This document shows positions 53,328 to 63,597 of a DNA stretch of 64,000 nt, in pieces. How positions within the stretch are numbered: the first letter of the stretch is position 1; each line of letters begins with the position of its first letter. This DNA comes from Lysinibacillus pakistanensis (GTDB lineage: Bacteria > Bacillota > Bacilli > Bacillales_A > Planococcaceae). The DNA lies in the NCBI RefSeq assembly GCF_030123245.1, contig NZ_CP126101.1:5185695-5249694 (forward strand). The letters run 5' to 3'. The notes under the pieces were generated by a model. That model was given only the letters and a program-made list of their open reading frames with translations. It was not told the origin of the DNA and did no database searches. A program made the position numbers and the translations under genes.

Positions 53328-54176
53328 TTACTCATCTTGTAAATTTAATATTTCTAAAATACGTTCTAAATCATCCTCAGAGTAAAATTCAATTTCTATT
53401 TTCCCTTTATTATTAGCCTTCTTAATTTGGACATTTGTTCCAAAATAATCTCGTAGTTGTGTTTCCTTAGCTACAACAAATATATCCTTTTTCTTTGGCT
53501 GAATTGTTTCACGTGAAACTTCTTCATTTATTGTTTGTACTAGCATTTCTACCTGACGTACATTTAAGCCTTGTTTAATGACCTTATTTGCAACCTCAGG
53601 AATCCTTCTTTTATTTTTCAATCCTAGTAATGCTCGTCCCTGCCCCATTGATAGAGTACCATCGTTCATTAACGTGCGAACGTCCTCTGGTAGTGCTAGT
53701 AAACGAACATGGTTGGCTATATGTGGTCTGCTCTTCCCTAATCGCTTGGATAACTCCTCCTGTGTTAAATGTAAGTTTTCCATTAAACTTTGGTAAGCTT
53801 CAGCCTCTTCAATAACTGTTAAATCTTCACGTTGTAAATTTTCTAAAATAGCTAGCTCCATCATTTGTACATCTGTAAATTCTTTTATAATAGCCGGAAT
53901 AACCTCTAAATCTGCTAATTGAGCGGCACGATAACGACGTTCCCCAGCAACAATTTCATATTTACGCCCTTTTTTACGTACTGCAATAGGCTGTAGAATG
54001 CCATGTTCCTGTATAGAGTCTGCTAATTCTTGTAACGTTTCTTCATCAAAAATTTTACGAGGCTGAAATGGATTTGCAACGATTAACTCTAATTGAATTT
54101 CTTCTACTTGCCCACTTTGTTCTAAAGACTCTCCAGGAAATAATGCACCAATGCCTTTTCCTAAACCTTTAGCCAT
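53328..54176 (-). CDS. spo0J: Chromosome partitioning protein ParB/Spo0J
   Basis: 282 residues. The N-terminal CTPase domain has PFQPRKIFDEETLQELADSIQEHGILQPI and GERRYRAA, then the helix-turn-helix TQEELSKRLGKSRPHIANHVRLL and a C-terminal dimerisation domain. Loads at parS, slides as a CTP clamp and recruits SMC. Overlaps soj by eight bases. Its own coding sequence contains a parS site at 53505-53520. Confidence 0.98.
   Translation of the reverse strand: MAKGLGKGIGALFPGESLEQSGQVEEIQLELIVANPFQPRKIFDEETLQELADSIQEHGILQPIAVRKKGRKYEIVAGERRYRAAQLADLEVIPAIIKEFTDVQMMELAILENLQREDLTVIEEAEAYQSLMENLHLTQEELSKRLGKSRPHIANHVRLLALPEDVRTLMNDGTLSMGQGRALLGLKNKRRIPEVANKVIKQGLNVRQVEMLVQTINEEVSRETIQPKKKDIFVVAKETQLRDYFGTNVQIKKANNKGKIEIEFYSEDDLERILEILNLQDE
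53505..53520. promoter_or_regulatory. parS centromere site within spo0J
   Basis: TGTTTCACGTGAAACT matches the 16-base parS consensus TGTTNCACGTGAAACA except for the last base. A parS inside spo0J is also found in B. subtilis. Confidence 0.92.
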
Positions 54177-54930
54177 TTTTAATCACTTCCCTCGCCATCT
54201 CTAGATAAACTTCTGCACCTCTTGATTTTGCGTCATAAATAATAATTGGCTGCCCATGACTTGGAGCCTCACTTAATCGCACATTTCGAGGAATAATTGT
54301 TCTATATACTTTATCTTGGAAATATTTTTTTACTTCATCAATTACTTGTAAGCCTAAGTTTGTTCGTGCATCAAGCATCGTTAACAGTACACCATCAATG
54401 TAAAGTTGTTGATTTAAATGCTTCTGCACTAAACGAACCGTAGACAATAGCTGACTAAGCCCTTCTAATGCATAATATTCACATTGAACTGGAATAATTA
54501 ATGCATCGGATGCCGTTAAAGCATTAATAGTTAAAAGCCCTAAAGACGGTGGACAATCAATAATGATATAATCATAGGCTTCTTTCACATTTTGAAGTGC
54601 GTGCTTTAAACGTACTTCTCTTGATATAGTTGAAACTAATTCGATCTCCGCTCCAGCCAGTGAAATCGTTGCTGGAACTATAGATAAGTTTTCTACATTT
54701 GTTTCTTGAATGACATTTTCAACATTTTCATCATCAATTAAGACATCATAAATACAGCCTTGAAGTTCTCCTTTATTGACACCTAATCCACTCGTTGTAT
54801 TGCCCTGTGGATCAGCATCAATTAATAGCACTTTCTTTCCTAAATATGCTAGACAAGCGCTCAAATTGACCGATGTCGTTGTTTTACCTACGCCACCCTT
54901 TTGATTGGCGATTGCTATAATTCTACCCAT
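54169..54930 (-). CDS. soj: Chromosome partitioning ATPase ParA/Soj
   Basis: 253 residues. Deviant Walker A KGGVGKTTTSVNLSA, DADPQGNTTSGLG and IIIDCPPSLG mark it as a ParA ATPase. With Spo0J it drives origin segregation and regulates DnaA. First gene of soj-spo0J. AAAGCAGGTG lies before the ATG. Confidence 0.98.
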   Translation of the reverse strand: MGRIIAIANQKGGVGKTTTSVNLSACLAYLGKKVLLIDADPQGNTTSGLGVNKGELQGCIYDVLIDDENVENVIQETNVENLSIVPATISLAGAEIELVSTISREVRLKHALQNVKEAYDYIIIDCPPSLGLLTINALTASDALIIPVQCEYYALEGLSQLLSTVRLVQKHLNQQLYIDGVLLTMLDARTNLGLQVIDEVKKYFQDKVYRTIIPRNVRLSEAPSHGQPIIIYDAKSRGAEVYLEMAREVIKNG

Positions 54931-55070
54931 TTAAAAGCACCTGCTTTCATCTATCAAAGCTCACTTTGACAAATCATTTGTAAAATCACTACTCCATACC
55001 GCTATCTAATTCTCATTCTATCAAAAAAACAGAAAAGAGTTGTATAAAATATTAAGAATATATACAAAAA

Positions 55071-55106
55071 AGGAGGCATCTCAGATAAATTTCTGAAATG
55101 CCTCCT
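55071..55106 (-). terminator. Terminator downstream of noc
   Basis: 9-bp perfect arms (AGGAGGCAT, 55071-55079, and 55098-55106) extended by inner CTCAGA/TCTGA pairing, followed by UUUUUGUAU on the minus strand. It lies between soj and repeat copy C. Bases 54931-55070 show no other structure. Confidence 0.75.
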
Positions 55107-55139
55107 CTAAACAGAGGGATAAAAGTTAATTTGCTTCAT

Positions 55140-55469
55140 TCAACTGAACACTCCCACCTCTACAGGTAGTGAGATGAAAGTGGTGTTGGTTCCTTTTCAG
55201 TGGATGTCCAAACACCTACTGAAATAGCGGAACTTAGTCTAAGAACGCGACATCCTGTGGCAATTTATCTGTGCGAAAGCGAAGCGACAGCAACACACGA
55301 CTGAGTGACCAACATCATGTTGCTGCCGCTCCGTTAGCACTCCGCTTTCGCACAAAAAACATCTGTTGGCCTAAAGCCTCCGGTGGATGTCACGGATTTT
55401 CAAAGGAATGAATTGTGCGGGCACAATTCAAAATCCAGACGCAATTACGCCAAGGCGAAATTGATTATT
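55140..55469 (-). repeat. Mosaic intergenic repeat, copy C
   Basis: Read on the minus strand it opens with AATCAATTTCGCCTTGGCGT, then the GGATTTTGAATTGTGC block through GACATCCACCGGAGGCTTTA, a self-complementary TTGCTGCCGC/GCGGCAGCAA segment, the GTTGCTGTCGCTTCGCTTTC block, TTCAGTAGGTGTTTGGACAT, and CTCACTACCTGTAGAGGTGG. Module order differs from copy B. It contains a 26-codon frame (55387-55464, plus strand, MSRIFKGMNCAGTIQNPDA...) that matches the same frame in copy B. Confidence 0.85.
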
Positions 55470-55489
55470 TTTCTAAAATAATATTAACT

Positions 55490-56389
55490 CTAAGATTTTT
55501 TCTTTTTAGGTATTTTCACTGTAATTTGATAATATTCCTCTGTGTCTTCTTCCTCGGTCTTAACCGTTATCCCACTTTTGGTTACCATTGATAGCGATTG
55601 TTTAATCGTATTCAATGCAATACGGACATCTTTACTAATTGCCTTACGTTTTGGTCTCGCCTTCTTTGGTGCATCTTCTTCTTGATCTGCTGTCTCTGGG
55701 TGCAATAATAGATGGATGTGCTCTTCTAGCTGACGAACATTCCAATCATTTTCAATTATCTGTTGTAAAATCTCTAGTTGTAATGGTTGATCTTTAATTG
55801 CAATTAATGCACGTGCATGTCGTTCAGATATTTTACGCTTCAAAATTGCTTGCTGCACTTCATCAGGCAGCTTTAATAAACGTAATTTATTAGCTACAGT
55901 GGATTGTCCTTTTCCAAGTCGCTGGGCCAGAGCTTCCTGTGTTAGCTCATGAAGCTCTAATAATTTTTGATAGGCTACAGCTTCTTCAATCGCCGTTAAC
56001 TCCTCACGCTGTAAGTTCTCTATTAATGCAATAGATGCTGTTTCCTTATCAGTTAAATTACGTACAATAGCAGGGACTTCTGTCCATTGTAGCTTTTTCA
56101 TCGCTCGATAACGACGTTCTCCAGCAATGATTTCATATTGATTTTCTGATGTTTTACGTACAACAATTGGCTGAATCACACCATGTGTATGAATGGTTCT
56201 TGATAATTCTTCAATTTTTTCATCATCAAAAATAGTACGTGGCTGAAAACGGTTAGGTACAATTTGATCAATCGGCAATTTTATGACTTCTTCTGCTGCA
56301 TGAACCGCCTCTGCTTGTTCTACTTCATTTTTCACACTAGGCTCTGTTTTACTTCCGCCTCCAAAAAAACGTGAAAAAGGACTTTTCAT
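55490..56389 (-). CDS. noc: Nucleoid occlusion protein Noc
   Basis: 299 residues, ParB paralogue. The N-terminal [12 protein letters not shown] segment is the amphipathic membrane-targeting helix of Noc. Then a ParB/CTPase domain ([41 protein letters not shown]), helix-turn-helix [23 protein letters not shown] and C-terminal dimer domain. Binds NBS sites on the chromosome and blocks Z-ring formation over DNA. Upstream of soj, as in B. subtilis. Confidence 0.97.
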   Translation of the reverse strand: MKSPFSRFFGGGSKTEPSVKNEVEQAEAVHAAEEVIKLPIDQIVPNRFQPRTIFDDEKIEELSRTIHTHGVIQPIVVRKTSENQYEIIAGERRYRAMKKLQWTEVPAIVRNLTDKETASIALIENLQREELTAIEEAVAYQKLLELHELTQEALAQRLGKGQSTVANKLRLLKLPDEVQQAILKRKISERHARALIAIKDQPLQLEILQQIIENDWNVRQLEEHIHLLLHPETADQEEDAPKKARPKRKAISKDVRIALNTIKQSLSMVTKSGITVKTEEEDTEEYYQITVKIPKKKKS

Positions 56390-56548
56390 CCAAGTGGCAC
56401 CACCTTTAAGTAACTATCTTGCTCTGTGTCATTCTATTATTATTTATTATATTTCCTAAAATGTATATAGTTCATAGATGTCATTTGCGTGAACCATCCA
56501 TAACTAGTATGTATGCTCAAAATAGAAAAAATATTTTCTACTTTGAGA

Positions 56549-56564
56549 AGTTTCACATGAAACA
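56549..56564. promoter_or_regulatory. parS-like sequence between rsmG and noc
   Basis: AGTTTCACATGAAACA differs from parS at two positions, including the central G. A weak or decayed ParB site is possible. Confidence 0.4.
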
Positions 56565-56568
56565 CTAA

Positions 56569-57285
56569 TTATTGAATTGGTGTTTTATTTGGTACACCTG
56601 GTTTACGCGGATATTTTTTCGGTGTTCCTTTTATTTTATCAAAGATATATAAAATACGGTCACTTTCTTCAACTGGTAAATGGAAAGAAAATTCTTCTTT
56701 TAATGAAACGCCTAATGTAGTCAATGCTTTTTTAGCATCTTTTAATTCTTCTGCACCTGCTGCTGCTTTTAAGGCAACAAAATATCCACCTTGTTTTGCT
56801 AATGGTACACATAGCTCTGATAATACCGCTAATCGGGCTACTGCACGAGCTGTTACAATATCAAATTGCTCACGATATTTTGGATTTTGACCAAACTCTT
56901 CTGCTCGAGCATGTACAAAATGCATATTCTCTAATTGCAACTCATCACTAAGATGATTTAAAAATGTAATTCTTTTATTTAAAGAATCTACAATAGTGAT
57001 GTGTAAATGTGGGTAGCAGATCTTAATTGGGATACTTGGGAAACCAGCCCCTGCTCCTACATCACAAACTGTTGTCACGGTTGAAAAATCAAAATAGAAG
57101 GATGCACTAATGGAATCATAAAAATGCTTTAAATAAACACCCTCTAAATCAGTAATAGCCGTTAGGTTCATTTTTTCATTCCACTCAACAAGGAGTTGAA
57201 AGTACTTTTTAAATTGAGTGATTTGATGATCGGAGAGCTCTATCCCCTTTTTCTTTAAAGCCTCAATAAATTGTTGTTCGTTCAT
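56569..57285 (-). CDS. rsmG: 16S rRNA (guanine527-N7)-methyltransferase
   Basis: 238 residues. SAM-binding motif [30 protein letters not shown] and [21 protein letters not shown] are conserved in RsmG (GidB). Methylates G527 of 16S rRNA; loss gives low-level streptomycin resistance. AGGAG precedes the ATG. It follows mnmG after a 118-base gap that contains a terminator-like hairpin. Confidence 0.98.
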   Translation of the reverse strand: MNEQQFIEALKKKGIELSDHQITQFKKYFQLLVEWNEKMNLTAITDLEGVYLKHFYDSISASFYFDFSTVTTVCDVGAGAGFPSIPIKICYPHLHITIVDSLNKRITFLNHLSDELQLENMHFVHARAEEFGQNPKYREQFDIVTARAVARLAVLSELCVPLAKQGGYFVALKAAAGAEELKDAKKALTTLGVSLKEEFSFHLPVEESDRILYIFDKIKGTPKKYPRKPGVPNKTPIQ

Positions 57286-57349
57286 GTAAAGTCTCCTTTA
57301 GATATGGCCAGTAAGCGTATCTAAGCTATGCTAAATAGCCTGAAAAATA

Positions 57350-57375
57350 GGAAGCGGGCACAAACGTATGCCCGC
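57350..57375 (-). terminator. Hairpin after mnmG
   Basis: 7-bp GC-rich arms 57369-57375 and 57354-57360 (GCGGGCA) followed by UUCCUAUUUUU on the minus strand. Likely a weak terminator or attenuator between mnmG and rsmG. Confidence 0.6.
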
Positions 57376-57403
57376 CCCTTATTCACTTTACTGTTCTTGA
57401 TGA

Positions 57404-59296
57404 TTAGCTACTTACTTTCGCGATTTTACCTTGTTCAATATAAACAAGTAGAATGGAAATATCAGCTGGATTCACACCAGAAATACGAGAGGCCTGTGCA
57501 ATAGAAAGTGGTGTAACTTGTTTTAATTTTTGACGCGCCTCTGTTGCTAAACCTGAAATAGCATCATAATCAATATTATCCGGGATTTTTTTAGTTTCCA
57601 TTTTATGAAGCTTTTCCACTTGTTGCAATGCTTTTTCGATATAACCTTCATATTTAAGCTGAATCTCGATTTGTTCCTTTACTTCTTCCGAAAACTCAAC
57701 ATCTGCAGGAATAAGTGAAGAAATTAATTGATAATGCATCTCTGGGCGTTTTAATAAATCCGCTCCACGAATACCATCTTTCAGTTCACTACCGCCTACT
57801 GAACGAATAACAGCCTGTGTAGCTTCATTTGGTTTAATAATAATTTCACGAAGACGTGCTATTTCTTTTTCAATCAGCTCTTTTTTCTCATTGAATTGTG
57901 CATATCTCTCTTCTGCAACCATACCCATTTTATACCCTAGCTCTACTAAACGTAAATCAGCATTATCGTGGCGAAGTAGTAAACGGTATTCAGCACGAGA
58001 TGTTAGTAAGCGATACGGTTCATTTGTACCTTTTGTTACAAGGTCATCGATTAATACACCAATATAAGCATCTGAGCGACTTAAAATGAGCTCTTCTTTT
58101 CCAAGTGAGTTTGCCGCAGCATTCATCCCTGCCATTAAGCCTTGTGCAGCCGCTTCCTCATAACCAGATGTTCCGTTAATTTGACCAGCTGTATATAGCC
58201 CTTTAATGCGTTTTGTTTCTAATGTTGGCCATAACTGTGTAGGCACAATCGCATCATATTCAATGGCATAGCCAGCACGCATCATTTCTGCCTTTTCTAA
58301 ACCAGGAATTGATTTTAGTAAGCGGGATTGTACATGCTCAGGTAAACTTGTTGATAAACCTTGAACATAGACTTCACGTGTGTTGCGACCTTCTGGCTCT
58401 AGGAAAATCTGATGGCGTGGCTTGTCATTAAAGCGAACAACCTTGTCTTCAATAGATGGGCAATATCGTGGTCCCGTTCCTTTAATCATCCCAGAGTACA
58501 TCGGGGATAGATGTAAGTTCGCCTCAATAATTTCGTGCGTTTCAGGACTTGTATATGTTAACCAGCAAGGAAGCTGATCCATGATAAATTCAGTCGTTTC
58601 AAAGCTGAATGCACGTGGAACATCATCTCCTGGTTGAATTTCCGTTTTGTCGTAATCAATTGTACGGCTGTTCACACGTGGTGGAGTTCCCGTTTTAAAG
58701 CGAACAAGATCAAAACCAAGCTCTTTTAAATTATCGGCTAATCGTATAGAAGGCTGTTGGTTATTAGGACCACTTGAATATTTAACATCTCCAATAATGA
58801 TCTCACCACGAAGGAATGTTCCTGTTGTAACAACAACTGTATTAGCACGATAAACGGCGCCTATTTGTGTAATGACACCTTTTACTTCCCCATCCTCAAT
58901 AATTAGTTCATCCACCATTCCTTGATGGATAGTTAAATTTGCAGTTTCCTCCAACACACGTTTCATTTCTTGTTGGTATAAAACTTTGTCTGCCTGTGCT
59001 CGTAAAGCCCATACTGCAGGGCCTTTCCCTGTATTTAACATACGCATTTGAATATGGGTTTTATCAATGACTTTTCCCATAGCTCCGCCTAAAGCGTCAA
59101 TTTCTCGTACTACAATACCTTTTGCAGGACCACCTATTGATGGATTACATGGCATAAACGCAATCATATCTAAATTGATCGTCAGCATCAGTGTGTTAGC
59201 ACCCATTTTGGCAGCAGCGTGAGCAGCTTCTGAGCCTGCATGACCTGCGCCAATGACGATAACATCAAACGTGCCTGCCTCATATTTTGTTGGCAT
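57404..59296 (-). CDS. mnmG: tRNA uridine-5-carboxymethylaminomethyl modification enzyme MnmG
   Basis: 630 residues. FAD-binding [54 protein letters not shown] and the C-terminal helical domain ([15 protein letters not shown]) are conserved in GidA/MnmG. With MnmE it modifies the wobble uridine of several tRNAs. AAGGAAG precedes the ATG. Lies 28 bases after mnmE and is probably co-transcribed with it. Confidence 0.98.
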   Translation of the reverse strand: MPTKYEAGTFDVIVIGAGHAGSEAAHAAAKMGANTLMLTINLDMIAFMPCNPSIGGPAKGIVVREIDALGGAMGKVIDKTHIQMRMLNTGKGPAVWALRAQADKVLYQQEMKRVLEETANLTIHQGMVDELIIEDGEVKGVITQIGAVYRANTVVVTTGTFLRGEIIIGDVKYSSGPNNQQPSIRLADNLKELGFDLVRFKTGTPPRVNSRTIDYDKTEIQPGDDVPRAFSFETTEFIMDQLPCWLTYTSPETHEIIEANLHLSPMYSGMIKGTGPRYCPSIEDKVVRFNDKPRHQIFLEPEGRNTREVYVQGLSTSLPEHVQSRLLKSIPGLEKAEMMRAGYAIEYDAIVPTQLWPTLETKRIKGLYTAGQINGTSGYEEAAAQGLMAGMNAAANSLGKEELILSRSDAYIGVLIDDLVTKGTNEPYRLLTSRAEYRLLLRHDNADLRLVELGYKMGMVAEERYAQFNEKKELIEKEIARLREIIIKPNEATQAVIRSVGGSELKDGIRGADLLKRPEMHYQLISSLIPADVEFSEEVKEQIEIQLKYEGYIEKALQQVEKLHKMETKKIPDNIDYDAISGLATEARQKLKQVTPLSIAQASRISGVNPADISILLVYIEQGKIAKVSS

Positions 59297-59324
59297 AGCT
59301 CGTATCTTCCTTTCTTTCGTAAAT

Positions 59325-60710
59325 TTATTTTCCTAAGCAGAACTGTGAAAATAGCTGATTTATAAGGCTTTCCTGTACAGTGTCACCTATAATTTCACCA
59401 AGTATTTCCCACGTTCTTGTTACATCTATTTGCACCATATCCACAGGTACACCTGCCTGGGCTGCAGCTAATGCATCCTCAACCGTTGCTTGTGCTTGAT
59501 GCAATAATGCAATGTGTCTTGCATTTGAAACATATGTTAAATCGCCCGCTTCGATTTGTCCTTCAAAGAATAGCGCTGCAATTGCTTCCTCTAATTCAGT
59601 GATACCTTCCTCCTGTAAAAGAGACGTTGTCACAATACGATGACTGCCTGCTAACTCTTTTACGCGAGCTATATCAATTTTCTGTGGTAAATCTGTTTTA
59701 TTGATAATAACGATATAATCCATTGCCTCAATTGTTTCGAATAGGCGTTCATCCTCGGCAGTCAGTTCATCAGCATAATTTAATACAAACAATATTAAAT
59801 CTGCTCCACGTAAAGCTTCACGAGAGCGTTCTACTCCAATTCGTTCTACAATATCCTCTGTTTCTCGAATTCCAGCTGTATCCACTAAACGAAGTGGTAC
59901 TCCACGTACATTGACGTACTCTTCTATAATATCACGAGTTGTCCCTGCAATATCTGTCACAATAGCCTTATTCTCTTGGACTAAACTATTTAAAAGAGAA
60001 GACTTACCGACATTTGGGCGACCTAAAATAACAGTAGATAAACCTTCACGTAATATTTTCCCTTGAGAGGATGTTTGCAGAAGTTTCATAATTTCATTAC
60101 GTACCCACGTACATTTTTCAACCAATACAGGTACTGTCATCTCTTCTACATCATCATACTCAGGATAATCTATATTAACTTCTACTTGTGCTAATGTCTC
60201 TAGTAATGCTTGACGTAAATCACCTATTAAACGCGACAATTTTCCATCCATTTGACCTAAAGCCACATTCATCGCTCTGTCTGTCTTGGCTCTTATTAAA
60301 TCCATTACCGCTTCAGCTTGTGATAAATCTATACGTCCATTTAAAAATGCTCGTTTTGTAAATTCACCTGGCTCTGCTAGTCTTGCTCCATTTGTTAACA
60401 CTAATTTCAATACTCTATTTACAGATACTAGCCCACCATGACAATTGATTTCTACTACATCCTCACGCGTGAATGTTTTTGGTCCACGCATTAATGACAG
60501 CATTACTTCCTCTACTACCTCATTTGTTTTAGGATCGACTAAATGCCCATAATGAATCGTATGTGAAGCCTTCGTTTTTAAGCTTTTTCCACCAGGCGAT
60601 CTGAATATTTTATCTGCAATTGCCACTGCTTCATCTCCACTTAAACGGACGATGGCTATGGCTCCCTCACCCATTGGTGTGGATATCGCAGCAATTGTAT
60701 CAAACTCCAT
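59325..60710 (-). CDS. mnmE: tRNA modification GTPase MnmE
   Basis: 461 residues. The N-terminal tetrahydrofolate-binding domain ([22 protein letters not shown]) is followed by a helical domain split by a GTPase domain ([32 protein letters not shown]). The C-terminus is FCLGK, the catalytic CxGK motif. Partner of MnmG. GAGGAGG precedes the ATG. The upstream gap holds three DnaA boxes. Confidence 0.98.
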   Translation of the reverse strand: MEFDTIAAISTPMGEGAIAIVRLSGDEAVAIADKIFRSPGGKSLKTKASHTIHYGHLVDPKTNEVVEEVMLSLMRGPKTFTREDVVEINCHGGLVSVNRVLKLVLTNGARLAEPGEFTKRAFLNGRIDLSQAEAVMDLIRAKTDRAMNVALGQMDGKLSRLIGDLRQALLETLAQVEVNIDYPEYDDVEEMTVPVLVEKCTWVRNEIMKLLQTSSQGKILREGLSTVILGRPNVGKSSLLNSLVQENKAIVTDIAGTTRDIIEEYVNVRGVPLRLVDTAGIRETEDIVERIGVERSREALRGADLILFVLNYADELTAEDERLFETIEAMDYIVIINKTDLPQKIDIARVKELAGSHRIVTTSLLQEEGITELEEAIAALFFEGQIEAGDLTYVSNARHIALLHQAQATVEDALAAAQAGVPVDMVQIDVTRTWEILGEIIGDTVQESLINQLFSQFCLGK

Positions 60711-60728
60711 TTAATGACCTCCTCAACG

Positions 60729-60832
60729 TTATCCACATGTGGATAATTAAAACCGACCAAAACTTACTAACACCTTAGACTAACATATTTTCAACAAAAT
60801 CTAAAGTAAGGATATTTTCCAATTGTGGATAA
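60729..60832. promoter_or_regulatory. DnaA boxes in the jag-mnmE gap
   Basis: TTATCCACATGTGGATAA at 60729-60746 is two perfect DnaA boxes head to head with no spacer. A third perfect box lies at 60824-60832 (minus). The same gap (jag-thdF) carries DnaA sites in B. subtilis. Confidence 0.85.
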
Positions 60833-60844
60833 ATCAATAGTGAT

Positions 60845-60880
60845 TAAAAAAAGCCATTTTATCGTTAAGATAAAATGGCT
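60845..60880 (-). terminator. Terminator of the yidC-jag operon
   Basis: Perfect 12-bp arms 60869-60880 and 60852-60863 (AGCCATTTTATC), then UUUUUU on the minus strand. Confidence 0.85.
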
Positions 60881-60910
60881 CATGTTTTGTCTGTATGTTT
60901 TTTACGAAGT

Positions 60911-61711
60911 TTAACCGTTCTTTACAGGTTCAATTACTAAATAACGGTTTGGCTCCGTTCCTTCTGAGTATGTTTCAATATCAAGGCGATTTGCCAATTG
61001 ATTATGAATAATTTTTCTTTCGTATGACTGCATCGGCTCAAATGCTACACGTTGATTTAGGCGAAGCGCTTTATCTGCCATACGGTCTGCTAGTAACTCT
61101 AACGCCTCTTGACGACGTTCACGATAGTTTTCAACATCTAATTTCACCATTAAGAATTGCTTAGCACTTTTATTTAATACAAGTTGTGTCAATTGCTGTA
61201 GAGAATTTAATGTTTGTCCACGCTTCCCTATAAGCAGTGCAGCTTTCTCACATTTTAGCTGAAATAATACATATTTTCCTTCCCGTGTCGTTTCAATGTC
61301 AAGATCATGGATATCCAATTGCCTAGCAATATTTACTAAGTAGGCTTTTGCCTCATCAATAGGATTAACTGAGGCTTCTTCCTCTTCAGGGTCTTCTTTG
61401 ACTTGTTGAACTGCTTCGATTTCACTTGGTTGTTCAGAAACTTGTGAACTTATTGTTTCAACATCATCTATTATCTGTTCGTTCAATTGAGTCAGATTTT
61501 GCTGTTCAGCCTTTTCTGTCTCAACTATTGGAATCTGTACTTCCTTTACTGTCACACGTACCTGTGCAGAACGTGCCCCAAAACCTAAAAATCCTTTTTT
61601 ACCTTCTTGTAAAACTTCAACATCTACTTGTTCACGGGTTTTGCCAAGTTTCTGTAACGCTAATGAGATCGCTTCTTGTGTTGTTGCGCCTATTTGCGTA
61701 AGTTGTTTCAC
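60911..61711 (-). CDS. jag: Jag/KhpB RNA-binding protein
   Basis: 266 residues. N-terminal Jag domain (QIGATTQEAISLALQKLG, FLGFGARSAQVRV), acidic linker, KH domain with GKRG loop (ALLIGKRGQTLNSLQQL) and C-terminal R3H domain (YRERRQEALELLADRMADKALRL, ERKIIHNQL). Binds RNA with KhpA and affects cell elongation. The start is GTG at 61711, overlapping the yidC stop by four bases (GTGA). Confidence 0.96.
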   Translation of the reverse strand: MKQLTQIGATTQEAISLALQKLGKTREQVDVEVLQEGKKGFLGFGARSAQVRVTVKEVQIPIVETEKAEQQNLTQLNEQIIDDVETISSQVSEQPSEIEAVQQVKEDPEEEEASVNPIDEAKAYLVNIARQLDIHDLDIETTREGKYVLFQLKCEKAALLIGKRGQTLNSLQQLTQLVLNKSAKQFLMVKLDVENYRERRQEALELLADRMADKALRLNQRVAFEPMQSYERKIIHNQLANRLDIETYSEGTEPNRYLVIEPVKNG

Positions 61712-62478
61712 TTTTTAGCCCCTCCATTTTGAGCAGGTTGTGTTTTATCTTTATTCCAAGGTTTATAAATAAACAGGTTTTGAATAATCGAGATAATATT
61801 ACCGATTATCCAGTATAGCGGTAATGCTGCTGGTAATGCCATACCGAAAGCAATAATCATAAATGGCATAATATACATCATCATTTTCATTTGAGGGTTG
61901 TCCATCGCTGGACCCGTACGTAATACAATAAATTGCATTAAACCTGCAGTAATTGCTAAAGCTGGTGCAGGATCTGCTAATGGGAAGATAAAGAAATTCC
62001 CTAAATCAAAAGTTGATGTAGCATTCATACGGCTAATCGCATGATAGAAACCAATTAAAATTGGCATTTGAATGATTGCTGGTAAACATCCGGCAATTGG
62101 ATTTACACCTGACTCACTCATTAGCTTCATCATTTCTTGCTGATATTGCTGCTGTGTTTGTGCATCCTTAGAAGCATACTTCTTTTGCAGTTCCTTCAAT
62201 TTTGGCTGAATTTCTTGCATCTTTTTAGAGCTCTTCGTTTGTTTAATCATCAATGGTAGAATCGCTAAACGAATGATAATCGTTACAGCAATAATTCCCA
62301 ATGCATACGTACCGAGCAGATCAGCAAAGTATTTTATCGCTGATACCAACGGCCAAACAATGAATTCATTCCAGAAGCCAGTGCTATCTTTGGAAATTGG
62401 TTCATTGAATTCTGTACAACCAGAAAGCAGTAATGCTACTGTTACTAGCGACAAAATTACCCAAAGTTGTTTCTTCAA
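61708..62478 (-). CDS. yidC: Membrane protein insertase YidC (SpoIIIJ type)
   Basis: 256 residues. Lipoprotein signal with LLLSGC (Cys21) and five membrane segments of the Oxa1/YidC core (ALGIIAVTIIIRLAILPLMIKQTKSSKKMQEI, NPIAGCLPAIIQMPILIGFYHAISRM). Inserts membrane proteins; the origin-linked SpoIIIJ paralogue also supports forespore sigma-G activity. The start is TTG at 62478 with a strong GGGGGAAG site. Bases 62479-62774, between it and rnpA, show no gene or hairpin of note. Confidence 0.97.
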   Translation of the reverse strand: MKKQLWVILSLVTVALLLSGCTEFNEPISKDSTGFWNEFIVWPLVSAIKYFADLLGTYALGIIAVTIIIRLAILPLMIKQTKSSKKMQEIQPKLKELQKKYASKDAQTQQQYQQEMMKLMSESGVNPIAGCLPAIIQMPILIGFYHAISRMNATSTFDLGNFFIFPLADPAPALAITAGLMQFIVLRTGPAMDNPQMKMMMYIMPFMIIAFGMALPAALPLYWIIGNIISIIQNLFIYKPWNKDKTQPAQNGGAKK

Positions 62479-62774
62479 CCTTCTTCCCCCTACAAATACT
62501 ATTCACTTTTTCTAAATCTATATTCGTGCTACTCTATTCATTTTTTTGTTTTTTGCTGAATAAAGTTATCAGTTATTTTATCATGTCTATCACGTTTCAC
62601 TCTACTAAATATTCTAACAATATACGCTTATTTACTTAAGTACTGTTACTAATTCTTCATATATTGCTGTGAAACCTTATTATCAAATACCCCTATGCGT
62701 ATTCTCCCGCTTTATTTTACAAAAGAAATACTTCAAAAAATAAGGCGCTTTTTCCACTTTGGTTACCATCTGTA

Positions 62775-63119
62775 TTACGTTTTCTTCAATACCTTTGCGA
62801 TTCGTAGTACATGCTGCAAACTTTGTTTCACATCATGAAAATCCATAGTGGCCGCCGGTTGTCTGGCGATAATAACATAGTCTATATTCGGCTTAAGCTC
62901 GTCCTTTAACTCATGAATACTTTGTCGAATATAGCGTTTAATCTGGTTGCGGGTAACTGCATTCCCAAGCTTCTTGCTTACTGATAAACCTATACGAAAT
63001 TCAGTTTGTCCCTCTTTCATCAGAAAATAAACGACAAACTGACGATTAGCGAAAGATTTACCATTTTTAAACACCTTTTGAAAATCCTCATTCTTCTTTA
63101 CTCGTTGGCGTTTTTTCAT
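62775..63119 (-). CDS. rnpA: RNase P protein component
   Basis: 114 residues from the ATG at 63119, after AGCAGGTG; an in-frame GTG at 63128 overlaps the binding site. Basic protein with the RNR-type motif [31 protein letters not shown]. Assists the catalytic RNA in maturing tRNA 5' ends. Downstream of rpmH, separated by a terminator-like hairpin. Confidence 0.97.
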   Translation of the reverse strand: MKKRQRVKKNEDFQKVFKNGKSFANRQFVVYFLMKEGQTEFRIGLSVSKKLGNAVTRNQIKRYIRQSIHELKDELKPNIDYVIIARQPAATMDFHDVKQSLQHVLRIAKVLKKT

Positions 63120-63182
63120 TACTTTCACCTGCTAATAAATAATATCTTTTGATCCTCATTTCTAGCTTTACTAAAAATAAAG

Positions 63183-63212
63183 AAAAAAAAGACCACTGAT
63201 GTGGCTCAGTGG
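63183..63212 (-). terminator. Terminator-like hairpin after rpmH
   Basis: 7-bp arms 63206-63212 and 63193-63199 (CCACTGA), followed by UC then U8 on the minus strand. It would end many rpmH transcripts before rnpA. Confidence 0.75.
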
Positions 63213-63219
63213 ACTTATT

Positions 63220-63354
63220 TTATGCTGATAAAACTTTTCTTCCTTTACGACGACGAGCAGCAAGAACTTTACGACCGTTTTTCGTGCTCATACGCGCGCG
63301 GAAACCGTGAACTTTACTGTGCTTACGTTTTTTTGGTTGGTAAGTACGTTTCAT
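63220..63354 (-). CDS. rpmH: 50S ribosomal protein L34
   Basis: 44 residues, invariant length for many Firmicutes and too short for simple ORF lists. [20 protein letters not shown] and [20 protein letters not shown] match L34 throughout. AGGAGGTG precedes the ATG. First gene to the left of oriC, with a consensus promoter at 63409-63438. Confidence 0.98.
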   Translation of the reverse strand: MKRTYQPKKRKHSKVHGFRARMSTKNGRKVLAARRRKGRKVLSA

Positions 63355-63408
63355 TTATATAGACACCTCCTGAATGAAAGTTGAATTTTTCAACATACAG
63401 ACCTGAAT

Positions 63409-63438
63409 ATTATATAAAGCATCTAGTTGTTTTGTCAA
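63409..63438 (-). promoter_or_regulatory. rpmH promoter
   Basis: Minus-strand -35 TTGACA (63433-63438) and -10 TATAAT (63409-63414), both perfect, spacer 18. Transcription starts about 50 bases before rpmH. Confidence 0.85.
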
Positions 63439-63597
63439 TGAATTTCACAAATTTCTTTCGTCAAACGAGTTTACATCTCGCATCTACTATTTTTACGCCA
63501 GTTTATTTGCTGCTTTTTGTTCAATGAGACTTTCTCAATATGTTAGCTTTGCTATTTTAGTCTTCATACCCTATATCTGCCTCTTACATAAAAATAA

